A program made the translations under genes and the position numbers. DNA of 23,820 nt from a virus, in IMG/VR virus record IMGVR_UViG_3300034082_000779, positions 1 through 23,820 of that record. One strand, given 5' to 3'. Shown here piece by piece: positions 1 through 6,869 of this stretch. The first letter of the stretch is position 1. Each line of letters opens with the position of its first letter. The notes beneath the pieces were generated by a model. It was not told the origin of the DNA. It worked only from the letters and a program-made list of their open reading frames with translations, and searched no databases.

Positions 1-771
1 GATTTCACCGAGCATGAAGTTTCCTGGAGCGGCATACTTCGTGACTTCAATGAATTCAGGCCAGTCACGGAGCGAGCGGCTCTGTGATGGGTGAACGAAG
101 CACACGTAGGTGTCGCCAAGGCGTGGGATGTTCTGACCAGCAAGGATTTCAACTGCGTCCTTGATAGTTGCAGGCGAGAGGTAACCAGGAGCCGATGCTG
201 AACCAGCGCTTGAGTACTCGTAAGGAGCGATTGAGCCACGGGTTGAGCCGTTGGTCGTACGACCGAAGACTACCGATGGAGCAACTGCTGAACCGCCGCC
301 GAATGGAACGCCTGCCGAGTACAGCGTGTTGCGTGCCTGAACGTCCATGGACTGTGCCATGTGACGACCGAGCAAGCGGCTGGACGAAGCCATAACGTCA
401 TCAAACGATGCGTTCAAGAGAAGTTCGGTTACTGCAACCGACTTACCTTGTTCTTTAACGGTGATTTGAATCTGCGATGCAGTCAACGCCGTTGGTTCCA
501 TGCGGGTACCTTCGGTGAGTTCTGAACCACTTGCGCCAACCGAAAGGTTGTTGTAACGCATGAAGTTGACGGTGAGTCCTGGCATTACACCAAGTTCTGT
601 CTTCTTCACTGCGAACTGTTCAAAACGCAGGACTGGCATTGCCTGGAACAAGATTTCTTTGGACCAGATTTGCTGAATTGCTGGGGAGAGGGCGGTTGCC
701 GAGCCGTAGCCGTTTGGACTAATGCTTGCGGAACTGGTTACTGCTCCACCTGTTGGGGCTGGAAAAGCCAT
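1..771 (-). CDS. Major capsid protein, N4-gp56-like (3' part cut by window edge)
   Basis: The first 257 residues are visible; the C-terminus lies beyond position 1. The protein should form the icosahedral head shell. The order of features matches what I know of the N4-gp56 family of major capsid proteins: an N-terminal arm with IWSKEILFQAMPVLRFEQF, a GSELTEGTRMEP stretch near residues 90-105, then QITVKEQGKSVAVTELLL and a helical AQSMDVQARNTLYSAGVPFG region. The ATG at 769-771 follows a perfect AGGAGG six bases upstream, a strong ribosome site fitting a highly expressed protein. It sits directly downstream of the scaffold-like gene and the portal, the usual head-gene order. Family assignment is from remembered pattern, not a search. 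Confidence 0.88.
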   Translation of the reverse strand, partial: MAFPAPTGGAVTSSASISPNGYGSATALSPAIQQIWSKEILFQAMPVLRFEQFAVKKTELGVMPGLTVNFMRYNNLSVGASGSELTEGTRMEPTALTASQIQITVKEQGKSVAVTELLLNASFDDVMASSSRLLGRHMAQSMDVQARNTLYSAGVPFGGGSAVAPSVVFGRTTNGSTRGSIAPYEYSSAGSASAPGYLSPATIKDAVEILAGQNIPRLGDTYVCFVHPSQSRSLRDWPEFIEVTKYAAPGNFMLGEI

Positions 772-816
772 GTTCTAATCCTCCTAGGATTAAGTGTTGA
801 TATTAGGTTTTAGAAC
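772..816 (-). promoter_or_regulatory. Inverted repeats around the capsid ribosome site
   Basis: The 38-base gap between the scaffold-like and capsid genes holds two inverted repeats. The inner one (777-782 with 786-791) has a perfect 6 bp stem and a 3-base loop, and it contains the AGGAGG ribosome site in its loop and 3' arm. The outer one pairs GTTCTAA at 772-778 with TTAGAAC at 810-816. In the mRNA the inner hairpin could partly cover the Shine-Dalgarno sequence or mark an RNA end. There is no U-tract, so a classical terminator is unlikely. Any regulatory effect is inference. Confidence 0.35.
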
Positions 817-1607
817 CGACCCCTATTGGGGCGGGCATTAAGTAGCCGATCTCGCATTTTTGCATACTGATCCATTGTCATGTTACGGATGTCATCCGCA
901 TTCAACGTTTGGTATTCCGTCTGAGTTTCCATTGGCCCTACAGGAGGCGCCGTTACTGGTGCCCCCCTCAAACGACCTTGCTGTTGCGCAGTCGCCTGTT
1001 GGATTGATTCCATAATAGCATTACTTCGGTCACGAAGTACACTAATTGATGTTTCAATCTCATCTTCCGTATTACCCGATACGAGATCAATCAATTCAGG
1101 GATGATTTCTTCCTGAGTTTCCTGAAGTCGGCGGTTACGGTAAGAATTGATTTCCTGAAGACGGCGCTCTTTTTCAATGATTGCCTCTTGGGCTTGGCGC
1201 TGTCCTTCAATCTCCTCAAAACGACGCTTGTATTCACCGTCAATTTCCTGGAGTTTTACGTTGAACTCTTCTTCACGCTTAAGGAGTAGTTCCTTGGCGC
1301 TTAGTTCGTCAACTTCTCGCTGGCGCAAGATGTCGGATTCTTTAGCCGCACGTGCTTCAGCCTCTTTTTTAGCGGCCTCACGTTCGGCGGAGATTACGCT
1401 CATCTGCTCTTCCATGCTCTTTACACGGGTATCCGCTTCTTCAAGACGCTTATACATCTTGTCTTTTTCTTGCTTGCGGATGCTTTCAACTTCATCTTCG
1501 GTAAATACCTTGGATGTTTTCATTGCCGACTCTACGAACTGTTCCACCATTGGGGCGTCCGCAGGTACGCTGATAATGTCCCCTTCGGGACTGGTATTTC
1601 TTGCCAT
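810..1607 (-). CDS. Probable head scaffolding protein (coiled coil)
   Basis: 265 residues. After a short N-terminal segment, about residues 40-175 are dominated by Lys, Glu, Arg and Gln with heptad-like spacing (for example KMYKRLEEADTRVKSMEEQ and KERRLQEINSYRNRRLQETQ), which predicts a long coiled coil. The C-terminal third is more neutral, rich in Gln and Pro, and ends in a basic stretch (MRDRLLNARPNRGRF). Charge-rich helical proteins between portal and major capsid genes are typically scaffolds that guide procapsid assembly, and a basic C-terminus is a common capsid-binding end. The function therefore rests on composition and position. The start has AAGGAA six bases or so upstream. No protease motif is visible in it. 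Confidence 0.7.
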   Translation of the reverse strand: MARNTSPEGDIISVPADAPMVEQFVESAMKTSKVFTEDEVESIRKQEKDKMYKRLEEADTRVKSMEEQMSVISAEREAAKKEAEARAAKESDILRQREVDELSAKELLLKREEEFNVKLQEIDGEYKRRFEEIEGQRQAQEAIIEKERRLQEINSYRNRRLQETQEEIIPELIDLVSGNTEDEIETSISVLRDRSNAIMESIQQATAQQQGRLRGAPVTAPPVGPMETQTEYQTLNADDIRNMTMDQYAKMRDRLLNARPNRGRF

Positions 1608-1656
1608 GTCTGTTCCTTAATGTGTTGTTTGGCGAATAATAACTGTTTTTTTAAAC

Positions 1657-3345
1657 TTAATTGTCTTCGTCTGGGTTACGGCGCTGGGCGAACCTTGCTC
1701 CGTATGCCCGTGAAACTATCTTGTTTACTAACTCTTCTTCAATCGGTGGAACCCCTGGTAAAGGACCATTGCCACCGTCTGACGAAGTTACATTACCATC
1801 TCCAGGTGAGGTGGGTGCGGGAGCCGCTCCACCGTCTGGAGTCGCAACCATTCCAGTAGCCAACATAATGGCTTGCTGAATTTGGGCACGCATCATGTCA
1901 AGAGATCCCTGATCCAGGGCGTCTTCTTGAAGTTCTTCAAAGATTTCAAGCATCTTTTCGTTCGGGAATTCCTCACCAAGTAGACGTAGAGCGCCACGCT
2001 TGGACTCAAGACCAAGAGCCATCTTGGCTTGTACTTCATTGAGTTTGATGAGTTGATCAACAGGCAATGGTTCAGGCCAGTGAACTGTTGTTTTATAAGT
2101 CACAGGGTCACCAGGATTTAACTGCGGTAACTGGTCTGTCTCAGGTTCAGCAGCAAGCAATGGGTTGTAGGTCAACCACTCAGGTTGGAAGATAGCAACA
2201 GTACGAATGATCAATTCGTTTACACGCTCAAGACCCTTTGTAAAGTGGATCTTTTTCATCATGAAACGGTTCATCATTGGCTGGTATTGAATAGCCAAAG
2301 CAACACCTGAGGTGTTAGACACTGGCTGGAATTGACCCAACGCAGTTTCAGGAACACCTGTCATTTCGTGCATGGTGCGCTTAATAAATGCGATGTACTC
2401 CAAAGCGCCAGCCATCTCACCACGAGACTCAAGGTTGAATACGTTTGCGTCTTTAGGAAGACCTGCCCAAACCTTCTTAGGTCCACGCTCTAGTTGAGAA
2501 GCCTTTGCACCAGTGATGATGGTCACAGGAGCGGCGTGGTAGTTAATGATGTCCGAGACTTCAACCATCTTTTCATTGAGTTCACGGTTGAGAGGGATGA
2601 TGTCCCAAATGTCTGACTGACCCCAAGGTGACGACGAGATAGTGGAGTTAGGAATGTGGACAATAGGGATCGTTCCCAAAACGTTGTCGTACTGGTCAAT
2701 GAGTTCGTCGTTAATAAACTGTTGAACTGTTTCATCAGTGAGAATCTCAGTAAATGTATAAACCTGACGAGTACCTTCTGGTGATGTTCCCCAGAAACGA
2801 TACTTAAGTTTGAATCTAATGATTCTGTCACGGTCGTGTGGGTGATACTCAGGGAAGCAGTGTGCTGGGTTCAAAGGAATAATGCGCACACGACCTTCAT
2901 GTGGGATTCCAGCAGGGTCTACAAACGGTTCTTCAAAAGCAACTTTGACAAAGGCGTCACCAGTTACAGAAGCAAGTTGACCTAGTTCCCAAAGAACGTA
3001 ATGCTTGTTGTTGTCTTGATCCCAAACTCTATGGAGTAGGTGCGGGATAATCGCACCGTTCTGCTCAGGGACTTTAAATTGAACGCCCTTACCAAAACAA
3101 AAGTTGGTGATGTAGTCCGACATGGTGCGGACATAGTTCATGTAGAACTGTGACTCACCCATCTCACGGCGGTATGACCAGTGGTGACCTAGGTACCAAG
3201 CCCAAGCGGCGCCGTACCTGTTTAGGCGAGGTCCATGGACTTCAAACTCTTCGTCTGCGAGTTCAACTAACCCAAGCGGGGATATAGCAACTGTTAGGTC
3301 GCTTGAAGATGCTCTATATGATGGCGACCAAAAATCAACTGCCAT
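1657..3345 (-). CDS. Phage portal protein
   Basis: 562 residues, a normal portal length. The portal is the dodecameric ring at one head vertex through which DNA is packaged and to which the tail attaches. Supporting features are the location upstream of scaffold and capsid genes, an alpha/beta N-terminal half with aromatic stretches (GAAWAWYLGHHWSYRREMGE, YITNFCFGKGVQF), a central region with GVPETALGQFQPVSNTSGVALA resembling the portal stem/crown transition, and a helical C-terminal part with a Pro/Gly-rich tail. The start ATG at 3343-3345 has only a weak purine stretch (AGGGG) about 11 bases upstream, and a stop codon lies just before it in frame, so this start is the only reasonable ATG. 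The exact portal family cannot be fixed by eye. Confidence 0.85.
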   Translation of the reverse strand: MAVDFWSPSYRASSSDLTVAISPLGLVELADEEFEVHGPRLNRYGAAWAWYLGHHWSYRREMGESQFYMNYVRTMSDYITNFCFGKGVQFKVPEQNGAIIPHLLHRVWDQDNNKHYVLWELGQLASVTGDAFVKVAFEEPFVDPAGIPHEGRVRIIPLNPAHCFPEYHPHDRDRIIRFKLKYRFWGTSPEGTRQVYTFTEILTDETVQQFINDELIDQYDNVLGTIPIVHIPNSTISSSPWGQSDIWDIIPLNRELNEKMVEVSDIINYHAAPVTIITGAKASQLERGPKKVWAGLPKDANVFNLESRGEMAGALEYIAFIKRTMHEMTGVPETALGQFQPVSNTSGVALAIQYQPMMNRFMMKKIHFTKGLERVNELIIRTVAIFQPEWLTYNPLLAAEPETDQLPQLNPGDPVTYKTTVHWPEPLPVDQLIKLNEVQAKMALGLESKRGALRLLGEEFPNEKMLEIFEELQEDALDQGSLDMMRAQIQQAIMLATGMVATPDGGAAPAPTSPGDGNVTSSDGGNGPLPGVPPIEEELVNKIVSRAYGARFAQRRNPDEDN

Positions 3346-3446
3346 TAGGACATGTGCCCCTATTCAAATTTGTAGGTGTATAAATTGTAGCCTGAGATAA
3401 CAATAGCGTGTTGTGAGTCGGTGTGGGAGGAGGTATCGTGGGTGCC
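3346..3446. promoter_or_regulatory. Divergent intergenic region, possible promoters
   Basis: About 100 bases separate the portal gene (minus) from the lone plus-strand ORF. It is AT-rich compared with the flanks. On the minus strand TTGTTA (3398-3403) is followed 15 bases later by TATACA (3377-3382), a sub-optimal sigma70-like pair that could drive portal, scaffold and capsid. A hexamer, CTACAA on the minus strand, occurs twice 15 bases apart (3370-3375 and 3385-3390). On the plus strand a strong AGGAGGT lies at 3428-3434. The promoter call is weak; the ribosome site is clear. Confidence 0.3.
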
Positions 3447-3620
3447 ATGAAAGTAGACACTTGGAAACTAAAACTAGATTCAGTTCAACCAGAAGTATGT
3501 GACTTGTGCGGTGGAGAACGCCGTTGGGGTATAGGAAAAGGAAGGTTTCACTTTTGTGACAAGCACAATACGTGGATGACTTACTTCTTCTTACGGTTTA
3601 GAAGTTCTTCAGAAGCGTAA
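3447..3620 (+). CDS. Small zinc-ribbon-like protein, only plus-strand gene
   Basis: 57 residues from the ATG at 3447, or 60 from a GTG at 3438. AGGAGGT at 3428-3434 is 12 bases before the ATG and 3 before the GTG, so the start is undecided. The sequence has two metal-ligand pairs, CDLC and, about 17 residues later, CDKH, with Trp and Phe between, as in a small treble-clef or zinc-ribbon fold. It fills the only sizeable gap in the minus-strand array, is divergent from the portal gene and overlaps the 3' end of the gene at 3581-4165 tail to tail by 40 bases. The motif spacing plus a strong ribosome site argue for a real gene. Small HNH-like or regulatory zinc proteins look like this, but no nuclease motif is complete. 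Function unknown. Confidence 0.55.
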   Translation: MKVDTWKLKLDSVQPEVCDLCGGERRWGIGKGRFHFCDKHNTWMTYFFLRFRSSSEA

Positions 3621-4165
3621 ACTCCAGCCATCTCTTCTCGGCTAGGCGTGATCTTCACAGTCTTACCTGCTTGAGAAACCGCTGGTTTCATTGGGTCCTT
3701 TGCAGTTCCAGTTGACCAGTCTTGACCTGAGTGCAGGCTTTCTGGAATATCAATACTTCCAGCGTAACCACCTGTTTCATTGACCTCACCAATTGCTTGC
3801 TGACGATTACGAGCACCTTTTGTGTAGGCAGTCATAAACCCTTCATCTGTGCGGGGGAGTGCCTCTGAGACGTCCTGGGTACCTTCTCCTTCAGAAGGCA
3901 CCCAACCACCGTGGTAGACGTCAGAGCCACTAAGAAGCCCTTTAAACTTCCTTTGGTACCGACTAATCGCACGGGACTGAACAGGGGCTTTAATGGTTTC
4001 TTCTACCCGCTCTTTAGGCAAAGCCACCATGTAGGAGTCTTTAGCCTTAGAGCCAGCGTTTGGACCATAAGCACGGACAGACCAACCAGAAGAACCTTCT
4101 TGGGCGATCTCTGCGTTCACAGATGAGGTAAGTTCCCCAACCTGCTTTTTACGCATTTTTGCCAT
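3581..4165 (-). CDS. Phage protein of unknown function, basic
   Basis: 194 residues, not recognised. It is rich in Lys, Ser and Gly with basic ends (MAKMRKKQV at the start, LLNRKKK at the end). It has no signal peptide or membrane segment, and few hydrophobic runs, so much of it may be extended or disordered. A stretch around residues 50-80 (KERVEETIKAPVQSRAISRY) looks helical. Its ATG overlaps the stop codon of the small membrane-protein gene by one base (TAATG), so translation is coupled. Position just before the portal would suit a minor head or connector protein, but nothing in the sequence proves it. Confidence 0.75.
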   Translation of the reverse strand: MAKMRKKQVGELTSSVNAEIAQEGSSGWSVRAYGPNAGSKAKDSYMVALPKERVEETIKAPVQSRAISRYQRKFKGLLSGSDVYHGGWVPSEGEGTQDVSEALPRTDEGFMTAYTKGARNRQQAIGEVNETGGYAGSIDIPESLHSGQDWSTGTAKDPMKPAVSQAGKTVKITPSREEMAGVYASEELLNRKKK

Positions 4166-4446
4166 TACTTTTTATCGGCGGCTTTCTTCGCAGGTGCTTT
4201 CTTTGCAGGAGCCTTCTTAACAGGAACATTCGTCAAAGCGGCTTCTACTTCTGCAACTGCTGGCACACGACCAAAAGCGCCATCCTTAGGGTTGATTGCT
4301 CGCAAGGCTACTGGAGCAAGAGCCGCCAATAGTGAGTAAGCAAGCGTCTGCGGGTCAGTTACACCTGACATGTAGAGAGCAAGACCAGCACCGAGTACTG
4401 AACGTCCGTACGATGCGAGCATGCCTTTTAATTGTTCTGTGTTCAT
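4165..4446 (-). CDS. Small membrane protein with Lys/Ala/Pro tail, holin candidate
   Basis: 93 residues. Two short hydrophobic segments (about 15-28, VLGAGLALYMSGV, and 35-51, TLAYSLLAALAPVALRA) are separated by a turn with polar TDPQ, followed by a soluble part and a tail of repeated KKAPAKKA units. Two membrane passes and a strongly basic cytoplasmic tail are the architecture of small class II holins, which form lesions that release endolysin. The gene is preceded by AAGGAG four bases before the ATG. It is not next to the endolysin (11369-12136), so the role is tentative; a membrane anchor for another phage protein is an alternative. The Lys/Ala/Pro repeat resembles histone-H1-like tails and could also contact DNA. 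Confidence 0.7.
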   Translation of the reverse strand: MNTEQLKGMLASYGRSVLGAGLALYMSGVTDPQTLAYSLLAALAPVALRAINPKDGAFGRVPAVAEVEAALTNVPVKKAPAKKAPAKKAADKK

Positions 4447-4473
4447 AAAACTCCTTGAATAGGTTTAGATTGA

Positions 4474-5106
4474 TTATACCGTTTTACGGGTTCTGGTGCT
4501 TTCTTGTCCTTGAACATACGTTTGGTATGGGGGACCTGTATACGGGTCAAACCGAGCCGCAATATTAAGAGCCTTAAGGGCACTCGTTTTAGCCTGCTGG
4601 GCTGTCCACTTCTTTTTGTTCATCATGACCTGTAGGGCACCTAGGGCGTAATGCGCCCCAGACCCTATGGCATAGATACCACTGGATTCTGAGCACCATG
4701 CGTAATCACCGTCAACCATGTAGATAACGCCATTGACTACCACAATGATGCTGGATCCTTGTTCTGCAATGTGCTGTTTGTTTTCATTGAGGTCTGGGAT
4801 TGAGTAACCCTGTGCATCAAAGCACTCACGCAATGAAGGAATGAACTTGGCAGTAAAGAACTGATCAAGTCTTTTTCCTTTTAGATTTGGAGGGACTGCT
4901 GGGGGCTGAAAGACATGGTGCAAGATATTGATTGCACGCACATCTCCAGCCGCTCCTAGCAAGTACTTACCATTAGTAGACACCTTGCTTGAACCTTCAC
5001 GAAGCGTTCCAGTTTGAGCAAGACCGTCAGCAAACATAGTTGAGATACGTGAGTCAACACATACCACAGCAAAGCCGTCACCTTGAATGCCAACGATTGT
5101 TGTCAT
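4474..5106 (-). CDS. Proteasome beta/HslV-like Ntn-hydrolase
   Basis: 210 residues. The start MTTIVGIQGDG is the typical beginning of a proteasome beta or HslV subunit once Met is removed, leaving Thr as N-terminal nucleophile. Asp18 in CVDSRIS corresponds to Asp17 of the family. Lys41 in GSSKVS, followed by YLLGAAGD, is the likely counterpart of Lys33 with a longer loop before it. AIGSGAHYALGAL near residue 150 matches the conserved GSG helix start, and AARFDPYTGPPY near 185-195 carries the Asp of the Ser/Asp pair. All expected active-site elements are present, so it may be a working threonine peptidase, assembling as rings. Its gene overlaps the phosphoesterase gene by one base (TAATG). Possible roles are head-protein processing, host proteome control or interplay with a host proteasome; none is shown by the sequence. 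Confidence 0.82.
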   Translation of the reverse strand: MTTIVGIQGDGFAVVCVDSRISTMFADGLAQTGTLREGSSKVSTNGKYLLGAAGDVRAINILHHVFQPPAVPPNLKGKRLDQFFTAKFIPSLRECFDAQGYSIPDLNENKQHIAEQGSSIIVVVNGVIYMVDGDYAWCSESSGIYAIGSGAHYALGALQVMMNKKKWTAQQAKTSALKALNIAARFDPYTGPPYQTYVQGQESTRTRKTV

Positions 5107-6260
5107 TAGTCTGCTTGGTATTCTTTACCTTGGTACATTCCCCATCCGTTGTAGATAGGAATGACGTCGTAAGAGAAACGATGTTGGTTGTCATCTTCGT
5201 AACGAACTATTCCTAAACCTTGTTGCCAGTTTTCGTGACGAGTCAACGGGCGTCCGTCAAGATCTACACCGCCTCTAGTGGAGGGAATAGCGCCGTCAAT
5301 GCGAGCAAGACAACCAGGAGAAGCAGCCATGATGGTGCGTGGACCATCAAAGTCTTCACGTGTTTTAAACGCCGTTTCAATGCGGTGAATATGCCCATAG
5401 ATAACACTCGTCTTCTCTTGGTTGAGATAGATGTGCGCAGTTGAACCTGACGACTTCACACGATCGCCGTGGATGATTCGGAGTTTCTCATTGACCCAGT
5501 AATCAGATGCTGGGTATCCTGGCTTGTAAACAACATTGAAATCGTCCATACGACAAAGGTATGGAACACTCAAAACAGGCCATGATTCTGGGGTGTTTCC
5601 CTTGCGCAAACCATAAGCGGCTGATGCATTTACCAAGAGGTACTTAGGCATACGCTCTTCGTGGTTACCAGCAAGCCATACGATTTCTGCATCAGGAGCC
5701 GCAGAACGCACCTGTGCACAGAACACTGTTGCACGATCAATTGATGCTTGCGTAGTTTGTGCATACGCAGGGTATGTCAAGTACTTACCCATCTCAGGGA
5801 AGTCCAAGTTGTCACCAACACAAATAACAGCATCAGGATTCACTTCTTCAATGATCTTGAGTGCAACACTAAGTGCCTTCTCATCATGAGTTGGTTCTAG
5901 TGTTCCATCACGTCCACGGTAATAACCGATTTGAATGTCAGGAACAACAACACATGTTTTAAATGTTGATGCTTTCTTTACTTTTGCTTTAGGCGTTGGC
6001 ATTTTGATTGCAGGACCTTGTGTAACAACAGGCCACTCAGGACCAGTTTCCCACTTAGGAGAAAACTGAATAGCGGCGAGGTCATGGATATGCGCCTCAC
6101 CTTCTGAGTCCTTTGACATTGCTTGGTACAACTTGACACGCTTGATGTCACCAATTTCATTAATGTCAATGTTCTTGCTTTCAAGCATTTCAACTAATTT
6201 GCCAAGCAACTTACTTTTGTCTTGTGGTGCGGTTGTTAACGCTTTTGCTAGTTCACTCAT
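5106..6260 (-). CDS. Calcineurin-like metallophosphoesterase
   Basis: 384 residues from the ATG at 6258-6260, chosen because AAGGAG lies seven bases upstream and the ATG overlaps the preceding stop as ATGA; a longer form from 6287 lacks such a signal. The first ~100 residues are a helical, Lys-rich extension (possible partner- or DNA-binding part). The catalytic domain carries the two-metal motif series: D108 in PDIQ (Gln replacing the usual His), GDN at 149-151, GNHE at 199-202, HGD at 264-266 and GHIH at 289-292. This is the order found in Mre11/SbcD-like nucleases and other metallophosphatases. The substrate cannot be read off. The C-terminal part has NWQQGLGIVRY, which I have seen in phage phosphoesterases. 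Coupled to the HTH-like gene before and the Ntn-hydrolase after. Confidence 0.9.
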   Translation of the reverse strand: MSELAKALTTAPQDKSKLLGKLVEMLESKNIDINEIGDIKRVKLYQAMSKDSEGEAHIHDLAAIQFSPKWETGPEWPVVTQGPAIKMPTPKAKVKKASTFKTCVVVPDIQIGYYRGRDGTLEPTHDEKALSVALKIIEEVNPDAVICVGDNLDFPEMGKYLTYPAYAQTTQASIDRATVFCAQVRSAAPDAEIVWLAGNHEERMPKYLLVNASAAYGLRKGNTPESWPVLSVPYLCRMDDFNVVYKPGYPASDYWVNEKLRIIHGDRVKSSGSTAHIYLNQEKTSVIYGHIHRIETAFKTREDFDGPRTIMAASPGCLARIDGAIPSTRGGVDLDGRPLTRHENWQQGLGIVRYEDDNQHRFSYDVIPIYNGWGMYQGKEYQAD

Positions 6261-6556
6261 TGTGCATCTCCTTGGTAACAGCAACACTCTTTGTTGACGT
6301 GTCGCTGGATCGTACTTATACTCACGTTGTAACCATGTTGACGCATAACTTTAGTAAGCCATGATGCGCTGTATGATTTGCTTTTACCTAAACCGTTGTC
6401 CTCACGAATGAGTTCAATTGCACGGTTTATTGCTTCTTGTTCATCAGCAGACATTTTGTCTACTATTCTGGTGAACTTACATGCGTCTGCCGAAAGATTA
6501 GTTCGGGGAGAAAGCAGGGCGTCCAGCAGTGTTATTTTCTGCTCTTGTTGTTTCAC
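6257..6556 (-). CDS. Small helix-turn-helix-like protein
   Basis: 99 residues from a GTG. An N-terminal helical part (KITLLDALLS) is followed by a charged helix (SADEQEAINRAIELI) and then a segment at about 62-88 that reads like a helix-turn-helix (SASWLTKVMRQHGY, then VSISTIQRHV) with a basic recognition helix. Three adjacent cysteines (CCC, 91-93) follow and might bind metal or be incidental. It overlaps the phosphoesterase start by four bases (ATGA). Likely a DNA-binding regulator or accessory subunit of the phosphoesterase; a small terminase role is possible, since none is recognisable elsewhere, but it is not next to the large terminase. Confidence 0.75.
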   Translation of the reverse strand: MKQQEQKITLLDALLSPRTNLSADACKFTRIVDKMSADEQEAINRAIELIREDNGLGKSKSYSASWLTKVMRQHGYNVSISTIQRHVNKECCCYQGDAQ

Positions 6557-6604
6557 AAATACCTAACCTTTTCCAATTCAGAATTACGGTCAGGAATATC
6601 CTAG

Positions 6605-6621
6605 CACCCAGTTCATGGGTG
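6605..6621. repeat. Perfect 6 bp inverted repeat in intergenic gap
   Basis: CACCCA and TGGGTG with a five-base loop sit in the 74-base gap between the small membrane-protein gene (ends 6631) and the HTH-like gene (starts 6556). There is no T-run on either side, so it is not a standard intrinsic terminator. It could be an RNA stability element or an operator. The same hexamer pair, in opposite order, occurs at 12206-12220. Confidence 0.3.
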
Positions 6622-6630
6622 TGTCATGTA

Positions 6631-6867
6631 TCACTTCTTAGCGTCTAGGTGCCAATCAATGTGGTTCTCAAGACGTTCGGATACTGCTTCTACTTTGTCT
6701 CCGACGCTGTCAACACTGCGTCTTACACTCTTTAAATGAAGCATGACCATTCCGTGGTCATTGCGGTTCTCTCTACGGAGTTCTTTTAGTTGTCTAATTC
6801 CTGCGCCAACAACTCCAGCAACAGTGGTAATGAGGGTGGCGATAATAAGTGCCCATGCATCGGTCAT
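6631..6867 (-). CDS. Small membrane protein with coiled coil, holin-like
   Basis: 78 residues. A single hydrophobic N-terminal segment (about 4-24, AWALIIATLITTVAGVVGAGI) is followed by a basic patch (RQLKELRRENR) and an amphipathic helix (SVRRSVDSVGDKVEAVSERLENHI) that should form a coiled coil in the cytoplasm. One N-terminal anchor plus a soluble helix is seen in many actinophage proteins annotated as holin or holin-like. It starts two bases after the previous stop, so it belongs to the same transcript. With the protein at 4165-4446 it is one of two lysis-pore candidates in the window; it could instead be a structural membrane anchor. Confidence 0.75.
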   Translation of the reverse strand: MTDAWALIIATLITTVAGVVGAGIRQLKELRRENRNDHGMVMLHLKSVRRSVDSVGDKVEAVSERLENHIDWHLDAKK

Positions 6868-6869
6868 AC

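Noticed and set aside
168-395. Plus-strand 75-codon frame near the window start
   Set aside because: It lies antisense to a well-supported capsid gene and its translation is Arg-rich without protein-like features.
1177-1859. Plus-strand open frames opposite the scaffold-like and portal genes
   Set aside because: They are Ser/Leu-rich antisense translations of charged helical coding sequence, with no initiation signal of note, and the minus-strand genes are convincing.
6261-6287. Longer N-terminus of the phosphoesterase starting at 6287
   Set aside because: AAGGAG seven bases before the ATG at 6260 and the ATGA overlap clearly favour the shorter form.
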